NCBI GenBank assembly: GCA_019925095.2 | Contig: CM034413.1 | Location: 1,555,001-1,619,000, forward strand | Origin: Dendrolimus kikuchii | Taxonomy: Eukaryota > Arthropoda > Insecta > Lepidoptera > Lasiocampidae | Length of the DNA stretch: 64,000 nucleotides | Reading direction: 5' to 3' | Part shown: positions 20,964 to 31,905 of the stretch, piece after piece | Numbering within the stretch: position 1 is the first letter of the stretch | Layout of the letters: each line of letters opens with the position of its first letter | The notes under the pieces: generated by a model | The model's database searches: none | What the model was told of the DNA's origin: nothing | Seen by the model: only the letters and a program-made list of their open reading frames with translations | Position numbers and translations under genes: made by a program

Positions 20964-21470
20964 TGTTATGACTTAGGCCCCGACAAAGACAATTTCCACG
21001 TACAGATCTGTAAAAGCACATTTTATTACCTGTCGGCATTTTAACTAATTGTAATCCTTTTATGATCGTCTTCATACGTTTCTAGTTATTGTGGAGAACA
21101 GCCTATTGTCCTATTGTACCCGCTCAGGAGCATTATTAGCTAGGTGTTGCGGATTACAATTACAAGCTAATTCTAGGAAATTGAGTCGACGTTGCCGGGC
21201 GGACACATTTGCACTTGTGAAGTGTAAAACGACGGCCTGATTGAGAGAGGGTTCAGTTGAGGTACAAATACGATGCGGGCGTGACGTGTGTACATTCGGG
21301 TATCTAATACTAACGGACTTTGCGCTTTTTTTTTATTACGAACTTTTGCATTACGTTTGGATTTGTGGTGTTATGTTATATTTGTACCTGTGTTATACTT
21401 CTTTGTATAGTTCTAATAAACTATAATAATTCGAACGGCATTTTAATTCGAATTCCGCTAACTCGTAATA
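20964..21470 (+). mobile_element. Solo LTR, family 1
   Basis: About 507 bp. It starts TGTTATGACTTAG and ends ACTCGTAATA, with ATAT on both sides as a likely 4-bp duplication. GTTCTAATAAACT near the 3' end is the LTR poly(A) signal in this orientation. Confidence 0.72.
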
Positions 21471-21499
21471 ATATATTGAAAGTAAAAGTAAAAAGGTAA

Positions 21500-21650
21500 G
21501 TAAAAAGGTTGCCTGGCAGAGATTGCTTTTAGCAATAAGGCCGCCCATTGTACTACCTTTTAGTATGTAAGTTTATTGTGTACTTTTTCTATGTAATGTT
21601 GGTGTACAATAAAGTGTATTGTTGTTGTTGTTGTTGTAAAATAAGTATGG
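21500..21650 (+). mobile_element. LINE 3' UTR fragment, GAAGAGATCGC family
   Basis: Contains GGTTGCCTGGCAGAGATTGC..AGCAATAAGGCCGCC and GTACAATAAAGTG, followed by a (GTT)n tail. Confidence 0.65.
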
Positions 21651-21879
21651 TATTTTAGTGTCCTGCTCTTTTATATGAAAATAGTTTTAATATTTATTCT
21701 AACGTGTCGTCTAGCCAATTGATGTCTTATTCACACCGTGACTTATTAAGATGTATTTAATAACTAGAATTCGCCCGCAACTTCGTCCATGTCGGCCAGG
21801 TAGCAAATTTTACAGTTATTTTGCCAAAATTTAAAATAGATGAAAATACATGAATCCCAGAAAACTACAATTGTTCTGC

Positions 21880-22090
21880 TTAGTTTAGTATTAAAATTAG
21901 AATAAATTAATATAATAAGTTATTCTTAAGGTACACCAAAACATAAAAATTACTACATATAATGTCACATACACTAACAAAAATTAACAATAAGCGTGTA
22001 TGGAGTGTCAAATTTTTCATAGAAATTAAGTAGTAAAAAAGGGTACGGAACTCGAGTCCGTAGAGATATTAATAATAATAAAAAAAAACC
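21880..22090 (+). repeat. Dispersed repeat E (copy 1)
   Basis: From AGTTTAGTATTAAAATTAGAATAAAT to GGAACTCGAGTCCGTAGAG plus a TAA-rich tail. Other copies are at 30900-31195 (+) and, as a clean insertion, at 45216-45593 (-). Confidence 0.65.
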
Positions 22091-22289
22091 GTTTCCGAGA
22101 AATATCCCGCGGGGTTCCCGGAGATAAAGAATACCACAGATTTTGGTTCAGAAATTTTTCTGTCGATCAGTAAGAAAATCGCATCGGTATCAGAATTTTC
22201 TCGGCTTGGCTATTTTCAACCGCTCTTAGGAAAATTACCGCGGGATCCCCAGGACAAACAGTACCGCAGTTCTTAATGCTGATGAAGTG

Positions 22290-22640
22290 CTATCTCTCTT
22301 TTCTTTCACCATATCCCAATTACTTGGGGTCGGCACAATATGTCTTTTCCTTCCACACTCTTCTATTCTGACATACCTCTTCTGTCACACCGCATATCAT
22401 CATGTCATCCTTCACACAATCCATCCATCTTTTTTTTGGTCTACCTTTAAATTTGTACCCATCGATCTTGTAGTATAACATTCTTTTTGTCACGTGACTT
22501 TCATCCCTCCTCATTATATGCCCATACCACCTTAATCTTCTTCCTCTCAGTTTACCAGTCACGGGTGCAACTTTCAAAGATCCCCTTATGTACTCATTTC
22601 TCACCTTATCCATTCTTGTAACACCACACATCTGATGAAG
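22290..22640 (-). mobile_element. RTE-type LINE C-terminal remnant
   Basis: The minus-strand reading MCGVTRMDKVRNEYIRGSLK, LRWYGHIMRRDESHVTKRM, FKGRPKKRWMDCVKDDM and KEKTYCADPK, stop, is the conserved C-terminus of an RTE-like reverse transcriptase. It is a different family from the TATG-tailed LINE. It is open for about 103 codons and is 5'-truncated. Confidence 0.8.
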
Positions 22641-22837
22641 TGCTATCGACTAGCGAAAATCGTATCGAAATCGGCTTAATAGTTTTTACGTGAATCCCGA
22701 ACAAAAAGACAAACAGACAAGAAATCCAAAAAAACTGCATCGTGGTCTCCATCGTTCATATAGTCTATTTCAATTGTTTTTTTTTAAATAGCTTCAATAT
22801 ACAAACACAGTATTTTTAGAATTATATCTTATACTAA

Positions 22838-23073
22838 TATATAAAGCTGAACAGTTTGTTTGTTTGTTTGAACGCGCTAATCTCAGGAACTACTGGTCTG
22901 ATTCGAAAAATTCTTTCAGTGTTGGATAGCCCATTTATCGAGGAAGGCTATAGGCTATATATCATCACGCTAAGTCCAATAGGAGCGGAGCAGCAATGAA
23001 AAATGTTTCAAAATCGGAGGGGCTTTGAAAACAATTTCCACGCGGACGGCGTCGCGGGCACAGCTAGTTTATT
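22838..23073 (+). repeat. Dispersed repeat 'ATAAAGCTGAA..GCGGGCACAGCTAGT'
   Basis: A complete-looking copy with CTAATCTCAGGAACTACTGGTC, ATTTATCGAGGAAGGCTATAGGCTATAT and CGTCGCGGGCACAGCTAGT. Reverse copies are at 60930-61160 and 61590-61725. Non-coding. Confidence 0.65.
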
Positions 23074-23221
23074 ATGTAATTTATAATATTTTAGATACTT
23101 GTAAGGCTTTTAAGACATTTTATTGATGCTAATTTTTTGCGTCATACATGTTAAAAATATCTGTTCAAAATTGGTCTATGTGACATAAAATATTATGTAA
23201 TAAATTAACACTTACAAACTG

Positions 23222-23760
23222 TTCAACCGCGGTAGCTGAGCGGTTAACGCATTCGTGTGCCTTAAAAGGGCGCGAGTTCCATTCCTGGCTTCTTTTTTTT
23301 TGTAGGAGATCAGTTGACAGGCAAACGGTCCACTTGATGGAAAGCGGTTACCATCGCCTATGGACATTTGCAACAGCAAAGTTGCTACAAATGCGCTGCT
23401 GCTCTCTTAAGGGAAACTGGAACCTGATCACTAATGCCGGAACACAACTCAAGGTTGTTATGGCGACATACTTTAGACCAGGGGTGGTAGCCATCCAGTC
23501 GGGCCAATGCCCTACCACCGGGCTGTGGGTTGTTAAGTCGCCTCTTACGACAGGCCGTCCGGCCGCAGGAAATTGTATTCTTTCTCCGTTCCTGCACGGA
23601 TAAGAAGTAAAGTATGCTGAAAAGTATGCACCAATTAGGCAGGCTACTGACCTGATTTGCATATGTTCACAATTACCACGTGTTAACGTTGAATAAAAAT
23701 GTTGATATCCTGTGAAAAATCTACTCACCATCTAACATCTCTTGTTTAGTATTGGAATCG
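23222..23760 (+). mobile_element. tRNA-derived SINE, split by a SINE-like insertion
   Basis: A tRNA-like head at 23225-23288 has an A-box-like GTAGCTGAGCGG and a B-box-like GAGTTCCATTCC. The body (CACCAATTAGGCAGGCT..TTGCATATGTTCACAATTACCACGTG) resumes after the insert at 23291-23605. Confidence 0.6.
23291..23605 (-). mobile_element. SINE-like A-tailed element, full length
   Basis: Minus-orientation full copy, with its T-run at 23293 and its 5' end (..TTCCTGCACGGATA) at 23603. Confidence 0.8.
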
Positions 23761-24029
23761 CTGGGCGTATGAAGGTTTAAAATCACTTGAAATACTTAGG
23801 TTCTTAAAGCTTGTAGTAATGCTAATGTCTGTGAGGATTTTTCGGTTTTTCGTTCTATGACGGAGGTTCCATAGACGAGATCGTTTTTCAGATGCATTAC
23901 TAATTTATTGTGAATAAAATAAACTAGTATTTAAAAAAAGAATAAATTATCTCTCTTTTATAAAGATACCTATAGATATTTTCTTATCCGGTTTTGATAA
24001 AAAATGAAGGTGTAAAATGGTTTTTTTTT
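23761..24029. other. No feature recognised
   Basis: AT-rich sequence with no supported feature. Confidence 0.4.
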
Positions 24030-24150
24030 TAGTTTGTTTCGCAAACTGGCCAACTCAGCTTACATTTATTTAAACAATTTAAACAAAACTAGAGTACAGA
24101 TAATATGGTAGCTGACTGGCCTTCTTGGTGCGAACACAGCATGCATTAAT
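24030..24150 (-). mobile_element. LINE 3' end, family of 11743-12200
   Basis: A T-run, then AGTTTGTTTCGCAAACTGGCCAACTCAG..GCGAACACAGCATGC, matching 11745-11850. Confidence 0.55.
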
Positions 24151-24220
24151 TTTGTTTTATGACAATAATTTAGAGGTGCTTTCATGATTTTTTTTCTTAA
24201 CTTAAAATAAATATAGTAAA

Positions 24221-24735
24221 GTAGGCCCAGCTCGCCATACACAACGCGGTGCTGGTACCTACGCTCACGTATGGAAGCGAGAGTTGGGTATGGAAGAGAG
24301 AGCATGAAAGTAGAGTAAACGCGGTCGAGATGCGAGCACTGCGCAAAATCTGCGGAGTGACGCTCGCGGACCGCGTTCGTAATACCGAAGTAAGAAAGAG
24401 AGTTGGTCTGAAAGAGAGTGTCGGGGTGAAGGTAAGGAAAGGAATGCTCCGGTGGTTCGGGCATGTGGAAAGAATGACTAAACAGATATACAATGCAAAA
24501 GTGGATGGATGCAGAAGTCGCGGAAGGCCACGACACACCTTCCATGATCAAATTGATCGTGTACTAGCGGAGGGTGATGTCAGGAGCCTTAAGAACAGAC
24601 GAGTGTGCATGACAGTCAAGGAAGAGTGTCAAAGAAGCAAGTGAGGTGTGTAAGAATGGGCCTAAATGGCGCTCTGTTGTTCGTGCCTACCCCGCAAGGG
24701 AACTGGCGTGAAGTTATGTTTGTATGTATGTATGT
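24221..24735 (+). mobile_element. TATG-tailed non-LTR retrotransposon (copy 10)
   Basis: A 515-bp copy from AQLAIHNAVLVPTLT through RWFGHVERMTKQ to the stop, with a small lesion at CMTVKEE that shifts the frame near the end. The duplication AAATATAGTAAA lies at 24209-24220 and 24736-24747. Confidence 0.93.
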
Positions 24736-24747
24736 AAATATAGTAAA

Positions 24748-26610
24748 ATTAGGAAACAACCACGTTGCGTCTCATGTTGTGAAAATTTATGATATTTTTT
24801 TTGGGAAATTTTTGATCAGTAATTATCAACGAAAAGTTGTTTCGTTTGCACTTCATTTTCGACCTTTTGCGGCAATAGGAGCCTTAAGCTGTTTACGGTA
24901 CAAATTTCTTGTGAGAGGTCGTCAACGGATCTTTATGTCCTTTCACGCTACAATCGCGTCCTTAAACATGGTTTTTATATAGTACCAGATGTTTTCGACC
25001 TTTGTCATTCAATGGCATTAAGCGCCGTTCGCAGTGAAAGCGAAGCGATATGTCGATGACGCATGCTATGCTTTTTGGGGTTTCCAATCTTACGTAGATG
25101 CTCCATACTTAGTTCAATAGTTCAATCAGTGCGAAACTAGATGACGCTGTTTGCTAATTAAACACAGTATTATTTGCCACTTAGATTGTAAAGTGTTTCT
25201 CTATTGATTTCATAGTTCAATCCAGTTTAATATACGCATTTCACCATTAACTACAGTTATTAATTTAAGTGTTTTATGAAAGTACAACCTAGTATATCTC
25301 GGACTCATTGGTTATTGATGTTCAGAAGGTTACAGAAGATCACAGAAAGAATGTGTATCCCCAACTCGGTTGAGCATAGCGTTTTTTCAAAGATGCTATC
25401 TGTAACCTCCCCAACGCGACGAGTTCTACACTCCCGCAGTCCGTAAACGGATTCCAAAAAGTAGTACTTGTATAACGCAATAATAACGTTTGCTTAGTAT
25501 TTTGCATGTTATCTAGTGTATTACTACTTATCCTAACTAATATTATACATACGAATGTTAGTTTGTGAAACTTTGCACATATGTCAGGAGTATAAAAGGT
25601 CATAGGAAACCTTTCATCTAGAGAATAAATACTGTTCCCTAGGAATATACGAGTATAGACGAAGAGAGGGTTCTGATATCGCGTTTTATTGGAGCCACCG
25701 TCGCCACCATTGTAATTCACTAACATCTTTGTTGTTCACCATAACTTAAACTTAGACAATTTAATATGAACACATTTCCATTAGAAGTATGCGCGGCCTT
25801 ACCGCTTATAGCGATCTCTTCCAGGCAACCCGGTGTGCAAAGAAACTTTAAAAGAAAAAATAAATAATATTTGGTGGTTTAACTAAATTAATACTAATTC
25901 AATCGTAATTAAATACAATTAAAGAAGAAACAACAAACAATAAACTACTATAGATATACATAACTAAGTAAATTATAATAATATAAATTACATATACTAC
26001 TATATATATGTACTAGTTTCCATATATTATTATTAAAACCGTTTATCGTATTTAGCGGATATCGCTTATGATTATATTGTGTGGTACAGTTAGTCACAAA
26101 GTTACAAGTGGTTTTATCAGAGTATATTCTGGTGCATCGGAAAATCCCAGATTTACAATATTTTTTTAACTGGAAATATCCATATAACAATACAATAGAA
26201 AATGTTTTTATCTACCGAATATTGTTATTATATGTATGAGGAGTTGGAATTAAGTGTCGATTGAAAGTTTACAAACTTAATAAGAAGTCCACACATTTAA
26301 CTTACAGGGTTTACAAACACAACCAAATACAATAAGTCCAAATCGTAAGACAGAAGAATGTATTAACATAACTCAACTAACTCTGCCTCAACGGACTTAC
26401 CTTATATTCGCAAAATAGACATGGATCTCTTAATAAAAATGCATACATCATTAATTGGAAAAGTCAAACTTGTAAGCTTAAGCCGAAATAGCATGGTTTC
26501 TAAAAATTAGAAAACGGTGTATAATGTCATATTTGAAGGCCGGCCATAAACACAAAGGGATTAGCGATTGACAATAGATGGTTACAATGCAATTCAAAAT
26601 TAGCGCATAC
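24748..26610. other. Mostly unassigned AT-rich DNA
   Basis: The only recognised piece is 25790-25860, a reverse copy of the GAAGAGATCGC LINE 3' end (GCGATCTCTTCCAGGCAACC). The ORFs in this stretch have no family resemblance. Confidence 0.4.
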
Positions 26611-26614
26611 AAAT

Positions 26615-26715
26615 GACAGTGAGCAAGCAGAGGGCTGGAGCCTACCTCGGGCAATGGATTAGTATGGCGATCCAGCGACGAAACGTAGCCAGCCTTCTGG
26701 GCATCTATAGTCTAG
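26615..26715 (+). mobile_element. Fragment of the element with the endonuclease-like C-terminus
   Basis: QRAGAYLGQWISMAIQRRNVASLLG aligns with QKAGSYFAQQISIAIQRGNAASLLG at 18580-18660. Only the final segment survives. Confidence 0.65.
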
Positions 26716-26739
26716 AGGGACTATGGGTAGTATACAATA

Positions 26740-26885
26740 TAACTGTTGCGGACAGAGAGCACCCCCCTGACCGCCCGTTGGAGCACACCTACTCTCCGCG
26801 CTTCGCATACCGCCGACGCCTATAGCTCGCACAGTTAGCAGCTAGGCATCGGACGGTACGCGGGATATAGGAGCGTGTATTGTAT
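26740..26885 (+). repeat. GC-rich dispersed repeat, reverse copy at 42770-42915
   Basis: GCGGACAGAGAGCACCCCCCTGACC..GGAGCACACCTACTCTCCGCG..CGCACAGTTAGCAGCTAG is the reverse complement of 42770-42915 with substitutions. Confidence 0.6.
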
Positions 26886-26897
26886 TATATTATATTG

Positions 26898-27215
26898 TAT
26901 CCGTGCAGGACCGGAGAAAGAATAAAATTTCCTGCGGCCAGGCGGCCTGTCGTAAGATGCGACCAAACAACCCACAGCGAGGTGGTAAGGCATATGCCCG
27001 ACTGGATGGCTACCACCCCTGGTCTAAAGTATGTCGCCATAACAACCTTAAGTTGTGTTCCGGCATTAGTGACCAGGTTCCAGTCTCCGTTAAGAGAACA
27101 GCAGCGCATTTGTAGCACCTTTGGTGTTGCAAATGTCCATAGGCGATGGTACCCGCTTTCCATCAAGTGGGCCGTCTGCCTGTCTGCTGAACTCGTGCAA
27201 TAAGAAAATAAAATA
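26898..27215 (+). mobile_element. SINE-like A-tailed element, full length
   Basis: Starts ATCCGTGCAGGACCGGAG and ends CTCGTGCAATAAGAAAATAAA, followed by a TA microsatellite. Confidence 0.8.
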
Positions 27216-27887
27216 TATATATATATATTAATTCTAGACTTACCACTCTCTCTCTCGCGTCTCTCGTACAATTTGTCATATTCATTACGTACTCCTTATG
27301 TATATTCTAAGTTATAGTTTAATAATAATCATACAGTCACAATTTTATATCGAGTTTCATTTCCAAAGAAGAAGCAACTGCCACCAATAAGAACTAAGTT
27401 AAGTTTTCTTTTATCGTATTCATTTATAAAGTCATTATAATGTAATTATTTCTAATATACTTAGTTACATTTTGTCAGCGTTCGAAGGTCTTTCCACGTA
27501 ACAGACGCGATTAATTTAATTTGCATTTGATTAGTCTGCACCATCAATTCAATTATGGCATTAATGCGCAAAAGTGTCTATTGCATGGGGCCCTTCGTTT
27601 ACAATAAGCTTTCGAAATCTCTAAGAGAACTGCCATGTACACTATTAAAAAAAAAAATTGCTACTGACCACTAAATGCTATTATAATATAAACATGTTTA
27701 TGGACGATGAAACACTATGAACTGACATAAATATATTTGACATGCTTTAATAGTAGACATTTTATTATTTAGATTAATTATAGATATTATTATATTGTAT
27801 GTCTTTGATTATTATTATTAATTTTTAATTTTAATTGTATTGATTCATTGTTTGTAAAATTATGTTTATAAATCAATATTGTAATTT
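27216..27887. other. No feature recognised
   Basis: AT-rich sequence with no supported feature. Confidence 0.4.
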
Positions 27888-27895
27888 TAATTTTG

Positions 27896-28326
27896 AGAGC
27901 ATGAAAGTAGAGTAAACGCGGTCGAGATGCGAGCACTGCGCAAAATCTGCGGAGTGACGCTCGCGGACCGCGTTCGTAATACCGAAGTAAGAAAGAGAGT
28001 TGGTCTGAAAGAGAGTGTCGGGGTGAAGGTAAGGAAAGGAATGCTCCGGTGGTTCGGGCATGTGGAAAGAATGACTAAACAGATATACAATGCAAAAGTG
28101 GATGGATGCAGAAGTCGTGGAAGGCCACGACACACCTTCCATGATCAAATTGATCGTGTACTAGCAGAAGGTGATGTCAGGAGCCTTAAGAACAGACGAG
28201 CGTGCATGATAAGAGTTATGAATGTCAAAGAAGCAAGTGAGGTGTGTAAGAATAAGCCTGAATGGCGCTCTGTTATTCGTGCCTACCCCGCAAGGGAACT
28301 GGCGTGAAGTTATGTATGTATGTATG
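27896..28326 (+). mobile_element. TATG-tailed non-LTR retrotransposon (copy 11)
   Basis: A 431-bp copy open from EMRALRKICGVTLADRV to AYPARELA. The duplication TAATTTTG lies at 27888-27895 and 28327-28334. Confidence 0.9.
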
Positions 28327-28334
28327 TAATTTTG

Positions 28335-28412
28335 CACGCGCAATTATGGGCCGAATGCATTGATACTGTAAGAACCGTAACATCTTTGTACATGCATTAC
28401 GCAATAAATGTA
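28335..28412 (+). repeat. Probable LINE tail
   Basis: ATGCATTACGCAATAAATG followed by TATTCTATTCTATC resembles the poly(A) signal plus TTCTA tail seen at 36195 and 51300. Confidence 0.4.
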
Positions 28413-28527
28413 TTCTATTCTATCATAACCATTAAAAAATGCAATTAATTTAAATATCACGTGATGGTAATAAAATATGTATTCACAAAAGAATTATATA
28501 TTCGCCGAATACGCGCGCCGTAGCTTT

Positions 28528-28750
28528 ATTTTTTTTTTTTATTGCAGGAGTTCAACAGACAGGCAGACGGCCCACTTGATGGAAAGCGGTTACCATCGCC
28601 TATGGACATTTGCAACACCAAAGTTGCTACAAATGCGCTGCTGCTCTCTTAAAGGAGACTGGAACCTGGTCACTAATGCCGGAACACAACACAAGGTTGT
28701 TATGGCGGCATACTCTAGACCAGGGGTGGTCGCCATCCAGTCGAGCAAAT
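28528..28750 (-). mobile_element. SINE-like A-tailed element, 5'-truncated
   Basis: T-run at 28528, then the conserved body to CCAGTCGAGCAAATA. Confidence 0.75.
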
Positions 28751-29105
28751 AAATATTTCAAATGTCGAATTGGGAATATAATTCTCAATATCGCTTTGAA
28801 TTCATACTATGCTCTGACCTTATGCAACAGAATACCTTACAAAAAGTGTAAACAGTTACAATAATGAAAAATCGTTTTTAAATCATTGTAATAAAGGTGA
28901 ATTTCAAATTGGGATATACGTCATTTTGAATGTAACGAATGTATAGGTTGAAACGTGATAAAAAGTGTACATTGTTAGAAGTATGATTAGAAAAAGTCGT
29001 GGTAATCTTGTAGTACGTAATGGTGGTTTGGAATTTAGATTATCGGCAAAATGCATGTTGGGCTACTCCTATTGAATGGTTCTGAAGAGGCGGTGGAATG
29101 GAATT
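28751..29105. other. No feature recognised
   Basis: No supported feature. Confidence 0.4.
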
Positions 29106-29106
29106 T

Positions 29107-29340
29107 TATCTGTGCAGGAATGGAGTAAGAATACAATTACCTACGGCCGGGCGGGGTCTGTCGTAAGAGGCGACAAAGCAACCCACAGCCATGTGGTGTA
29201 TTTCCCCTTTGAATGGCTACCCCATGGTCTACAGTATGCCACCATAACAACCTTGAGTTGTGTTCCGGCATTAGTGGCCAAGTTCCAGTCTCCCTTTAGA
29301 GAGCGGCAGCTCATTGGTGGCAGCTCTGGTGTTGCAAAAG
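29107..29340 (+). mobile_element. SINE-like A-tailed element, diverged, 3'-truncated
   Basis: ATCTGTGCAGGAATGGAGTAAG.. through GGTGTTGCAAA, with many substitutions. It abuts a LINE fragment. Confidence 0.65.
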
Positions 29341-29342
29341 GT

Positions 29343-29572
29343 GGGCCCAATCTGCCGCTGCCTCATCCAGTCCCCACCGACGAACTTACGCAGATCGTCA
29401 GTCCACTCCAGGATTCGTCTGCTCCACCTGCCACCAGTCCTGCGTCAAATGTGGCCGGCCCTCTGCCACTTCAGCTTGCTGATTTTGCGAGCTATGTCCG
29501 TAACCTTGGTTCTCTTACGGATATCCTCCTTTCTGATTTTATCTAGAAGAGACGCTCCTAACATAGTTTATA
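29343..29572 (-). mobile_element. RTE-type LINE remnant (second RTE family)
   Basis: The minus-strand reading KIRKEDIRKRTKVTDIARKI, KLKWQRAGHI, RRTGGRWSRRILEW and TDDLRKFVGGDWM matches the RTE C-terminal consensus. It carries an in-frame stop and a deletion between ILEW and TDDL. Confidence 0.65.
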
Positions 29573-29599
29573 GCTCACAGTAATATAGAAACATGTAGG

Positions 29600-30215
29600 A
29601 AGATAATTCACGCAGTCGAGTGGCCTGTCATAAGAGGCGACAATCCTACAGCCGGCTGGCAAAGTATTTACATACATACATACATACATAACTTCACGCC
29701 AGTTCCCTTGCGGGGTAGGTACGAACAACAGAGCGCCATTCAGGCTTATCCTTGCTTCATCCTCCATCAGGTGCTTCTTTGACATTCATAGCTCTTGTCA
29801 TGCACGCTCGTCTGTTCTTAAGGCTCCTGACATCACCTACTGCTAGTACACGATCAATTTGATCATGGAAGGTGTATCGTGGCCTTCCACGACTTCTGCA
29901 TCCATCCACTTTTGCATTGTATATCTGTTTAGTCATTCTTTCATCATACATTCTTTCCACATGCCTGAACCACCGGAGCATTCCTTTCTCTTTCTTACTT
30001 CGGTATTACGAACGCGGTCCGCGGGCAAAGTATTTGCCCGTCTTAATGGCTACTACCCTTGGTCTAGACTCTAGAGTATGTGGCTATAACGACCTTGAGA
30101 TGTGTTCCGGCATTAGTGGCCAAGTTCCAATCTCCCTTTAGAGAGCGGTGCGCATTAGCAGCATTTTGGTGTTACAAATGTCCATAGGCGATGGTAACCG
30201 CTTTCCTGTTTGCTA
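29600..30215 (+). mobile_element. SINE-like A-tailed element split by LINE copy 12
   Basis: The left part (29608-29669) and right part (30024-30215) join across the insertion to give a diverged but continuous copy, ending TATAAATAAAAATAAA. Confidence 0.75.
29670..30023 (-). mobile_element. TATG-tailed non-LTR retrotransposon (copy 12), nested
   Basis: A 354-bp minus copy inside the SINE-like element. The 12-bp duplication GGCAAAGTATTT lies at 29658-29669 and 30024-30035. An internal deletion follows the GMLRWFRHVERM segment. Confidence 0.93.
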
Positions 30216-30399
30216 TAAATAAAAATAAACCGCCTGTAAACACGTGAGTGGGCTGATTATGAGTAATGCTACTTAAATTGATCGTTCGACCGCTTAGATT
30301 CGATTAAGGGGGTCATAATGTCATTATTGGTCTATAATTTCAATTAATACAAGGTCTGGACACAACGTTGACAGTGGTCCACAAAAAGATACACCACAA

Positions 30400-30728
30400 A
30401 TCATCATATCAGCCTTCACACAATTCATTCATCTCTTTTTTTTATTTTTTTATTGCAGGAGTTCAGCAGACAGGCAGACGGCCCACTTGATGGAAAGCGG
30501 TTATCATCGCCTATGGACATTTCCAACACCAAAGGTGCTACAAATGCGCCGCTGCTCTCTTAAAGGAGACTGGAACCTGGTCACTAATGCTGGAACACAA
30601 CACAAGGTTGTTATGGCGGCATACTCTAGACCAGGGGTGGTCGCCATCCAGTCGAGCAAATACCCTACCACCTGGCTAAGGTTTTTAGGTCTACCTTTAC
30701 ATTTGTACCCATCAATTTTTTCAATGGT
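30400..30728 (-). mobile_element. RTE-type LINE fragment split by a SINE-like element
   Basis: 30403-30435 (ATCATCATATCAGCCTTCACACAATTCATTCATC) and 30685-30725 (TTTAGGTCTACCTTTACATTTGTACCCATCAAT) match adjacent parts of the LINE at 22390-22470. The sequence between them is a SINE-like insertion. Confidence 0.65.
30436..30684 (-). mobile_element. SINE-like A-tailed element, truncated
   Basis: T-run at 30436-30456, then the body to ACCACCTGGC. Confidence 0.75.
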
Positions 30729-30771
30729 ACATTACGGCCAGTACCCACTTTGACATGTTTGGCAAAATATT

Positions 30772-30905
30772 GCGTGTCGTGGTAGCGTAATGCCTAGCGC
30801 ACGCGTCCCGAACTCAAAGGGCGCGGGTTCGAATCCTGACTGGAACGCAACGCACCGCTTAGGCAGTTTTCTAACCGAATGTTCATATTGTTAATGGCAG
30901 CATGG
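30772..30905 (+). mobile_element. tRNA-derived SINE head
   Basis: GTGTCGTGGTAGCGTAATG (A-box region) and GGGTTCGAATCCTGA (a near-consensus B box), followed by the SINE body CTTAGGCAGTTTTCTAACC. Truncated after about 130 bp. Confidence 0.65.
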
Positions 30906-31195
30906 TATATAAGTATAGATATAAGGCCAACACTGCACATGCACTTCCTCACAACACCAGCATGTAACAGATACACTCTACATTAGTATAAGTTTAGTAT
31001 TAAAATTAGAATAAATGAATATAATAAGTTATTCTTAAGGTACACCAAAACAGAAAAATTACTACATATAATGTCACATACACTAACAAAAATAAACAAT
31101 AAGCGTGTATGGAGTCTCAAATTTTTCATAGAAATTAAGTAGTAAAAAAGGGTACGGAACTCGAGTCCGTAGAGATATTAATAATAATAATAAAA
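30906..31195 (+). repeat. Dispersed repeat E (copy 2)
   Basis: Matches the reverse complement of 45216-45500, with a (TAA)n and A-rich tail at 31175-31198. Confidence 0.65.
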
Positions 31196-31198
31196 AAA

Positions 31199-31292
31199 AT
31201 AAGGCCTCTACGTGTTGGCCTTCCCATGGCCCCACGCAAGCCCCCCAAAAGTCCGGGCCATTTTTATGGCCCGTGGTCTTGAAAGACATACA
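31199..31292 (-). repeat. GC-rich dispersed repeat D
   Basis: Its reverse complement occurs at 37693-37785 (CTTTCAAGA.CACGGGCCATAAAAATGGCCCGGACTT). It contains the hairpin GGGCCATTTTTATGGCCC. Confidence 0.6.
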
Positions 31293-31569
31293 GTAAAAAA
31301 ATAAAAAAATGGCAGCTGCACACTATTCAACATTTTATTTCAACTCCTTCGCCATGTAGGCTGTCTTACTTTGGCACTCTTTGCCCACTGACGTCAGAAA
31401 AGCTAAATCCTATTCCATATTTAAAAATTCACTCAGCAATATGTTAGTCTCACGCAATGATGTATGTGCTAGATTACAATACTTTGGACTGTAATCTGCT
31501 GTTTATGAATATCATTTTTATTTTTATTTTGCCCCCTTTTTCTTTGTTGCATAATAAATACAGATAATA
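31293..31569. other. No feature recognised
   Basis: No supported feature. 31370-31430 resembles 2755-2810 (TTTGCCCACTGACGTCAGAAAAGC), probably further LINE 3' sequence upstream of the GAAGAGATCGC block. Confidence 0.4.
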
Positions 31570-31722
31570 TAAGAATTTCCTTTGAGTCAGGTTGCCTGGA
31601 AGAGATCGCTTTTAGCGATAAGGCCGCCTTCTGTTTTACCAAGTAACTATTGTCTTGTTGTGCATTTTTGTAATTTTTTGGTTTTGGTGAACAATAAAGT
31701 GTTGTTTATGTCTATTGTTGTA
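31570..31722 (+). mobile_element. LINE 3' UTR fragment, GAAGAGATCGC family
   Basis: Full core GGTTGCCTGGAAGAGATCGCTTTTAGCGATAAGGCCGCC and GTGAACAATAAAGTG. Confidence 0.7.
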
Positions 31723-31723
31723 A

Positions 31724-31905
31724 TTACCACGTGCTAATAACGGTGAAGGAAAACGTCGTGATGAAACCTGCACATCACAGATAACCGATGTGCCAAACCT
31801 GTAAAGCCGCTTTGGACAAGCGTCGCGGATATGCCGTCCGTCCCGCTACAGTGCGGGGCCCGCTACAGTGGGATGTTTCTGGGTTGTTATTTTATACTAG
31901 GATAG
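31724..31905 (+). mobile_element. SINE 3' body
   Basis: AATTACCACGTGCTAATAACGGTG..GACAAGCGTCGCGG..CCGTCCGTCCCGCTACAGTG..GGGATGTTTCTGGG. Same body as 50935-51160 and the right part of 23606-23760. Confidence 0.6.

Noticed and set aside
23334..23603. Recurring ORF MMESGYHRLWTFATPK at many loci
   Set aside because: It is a chance frame in the SINE-like repeat, broken differently in different copies and not conserved as protein.
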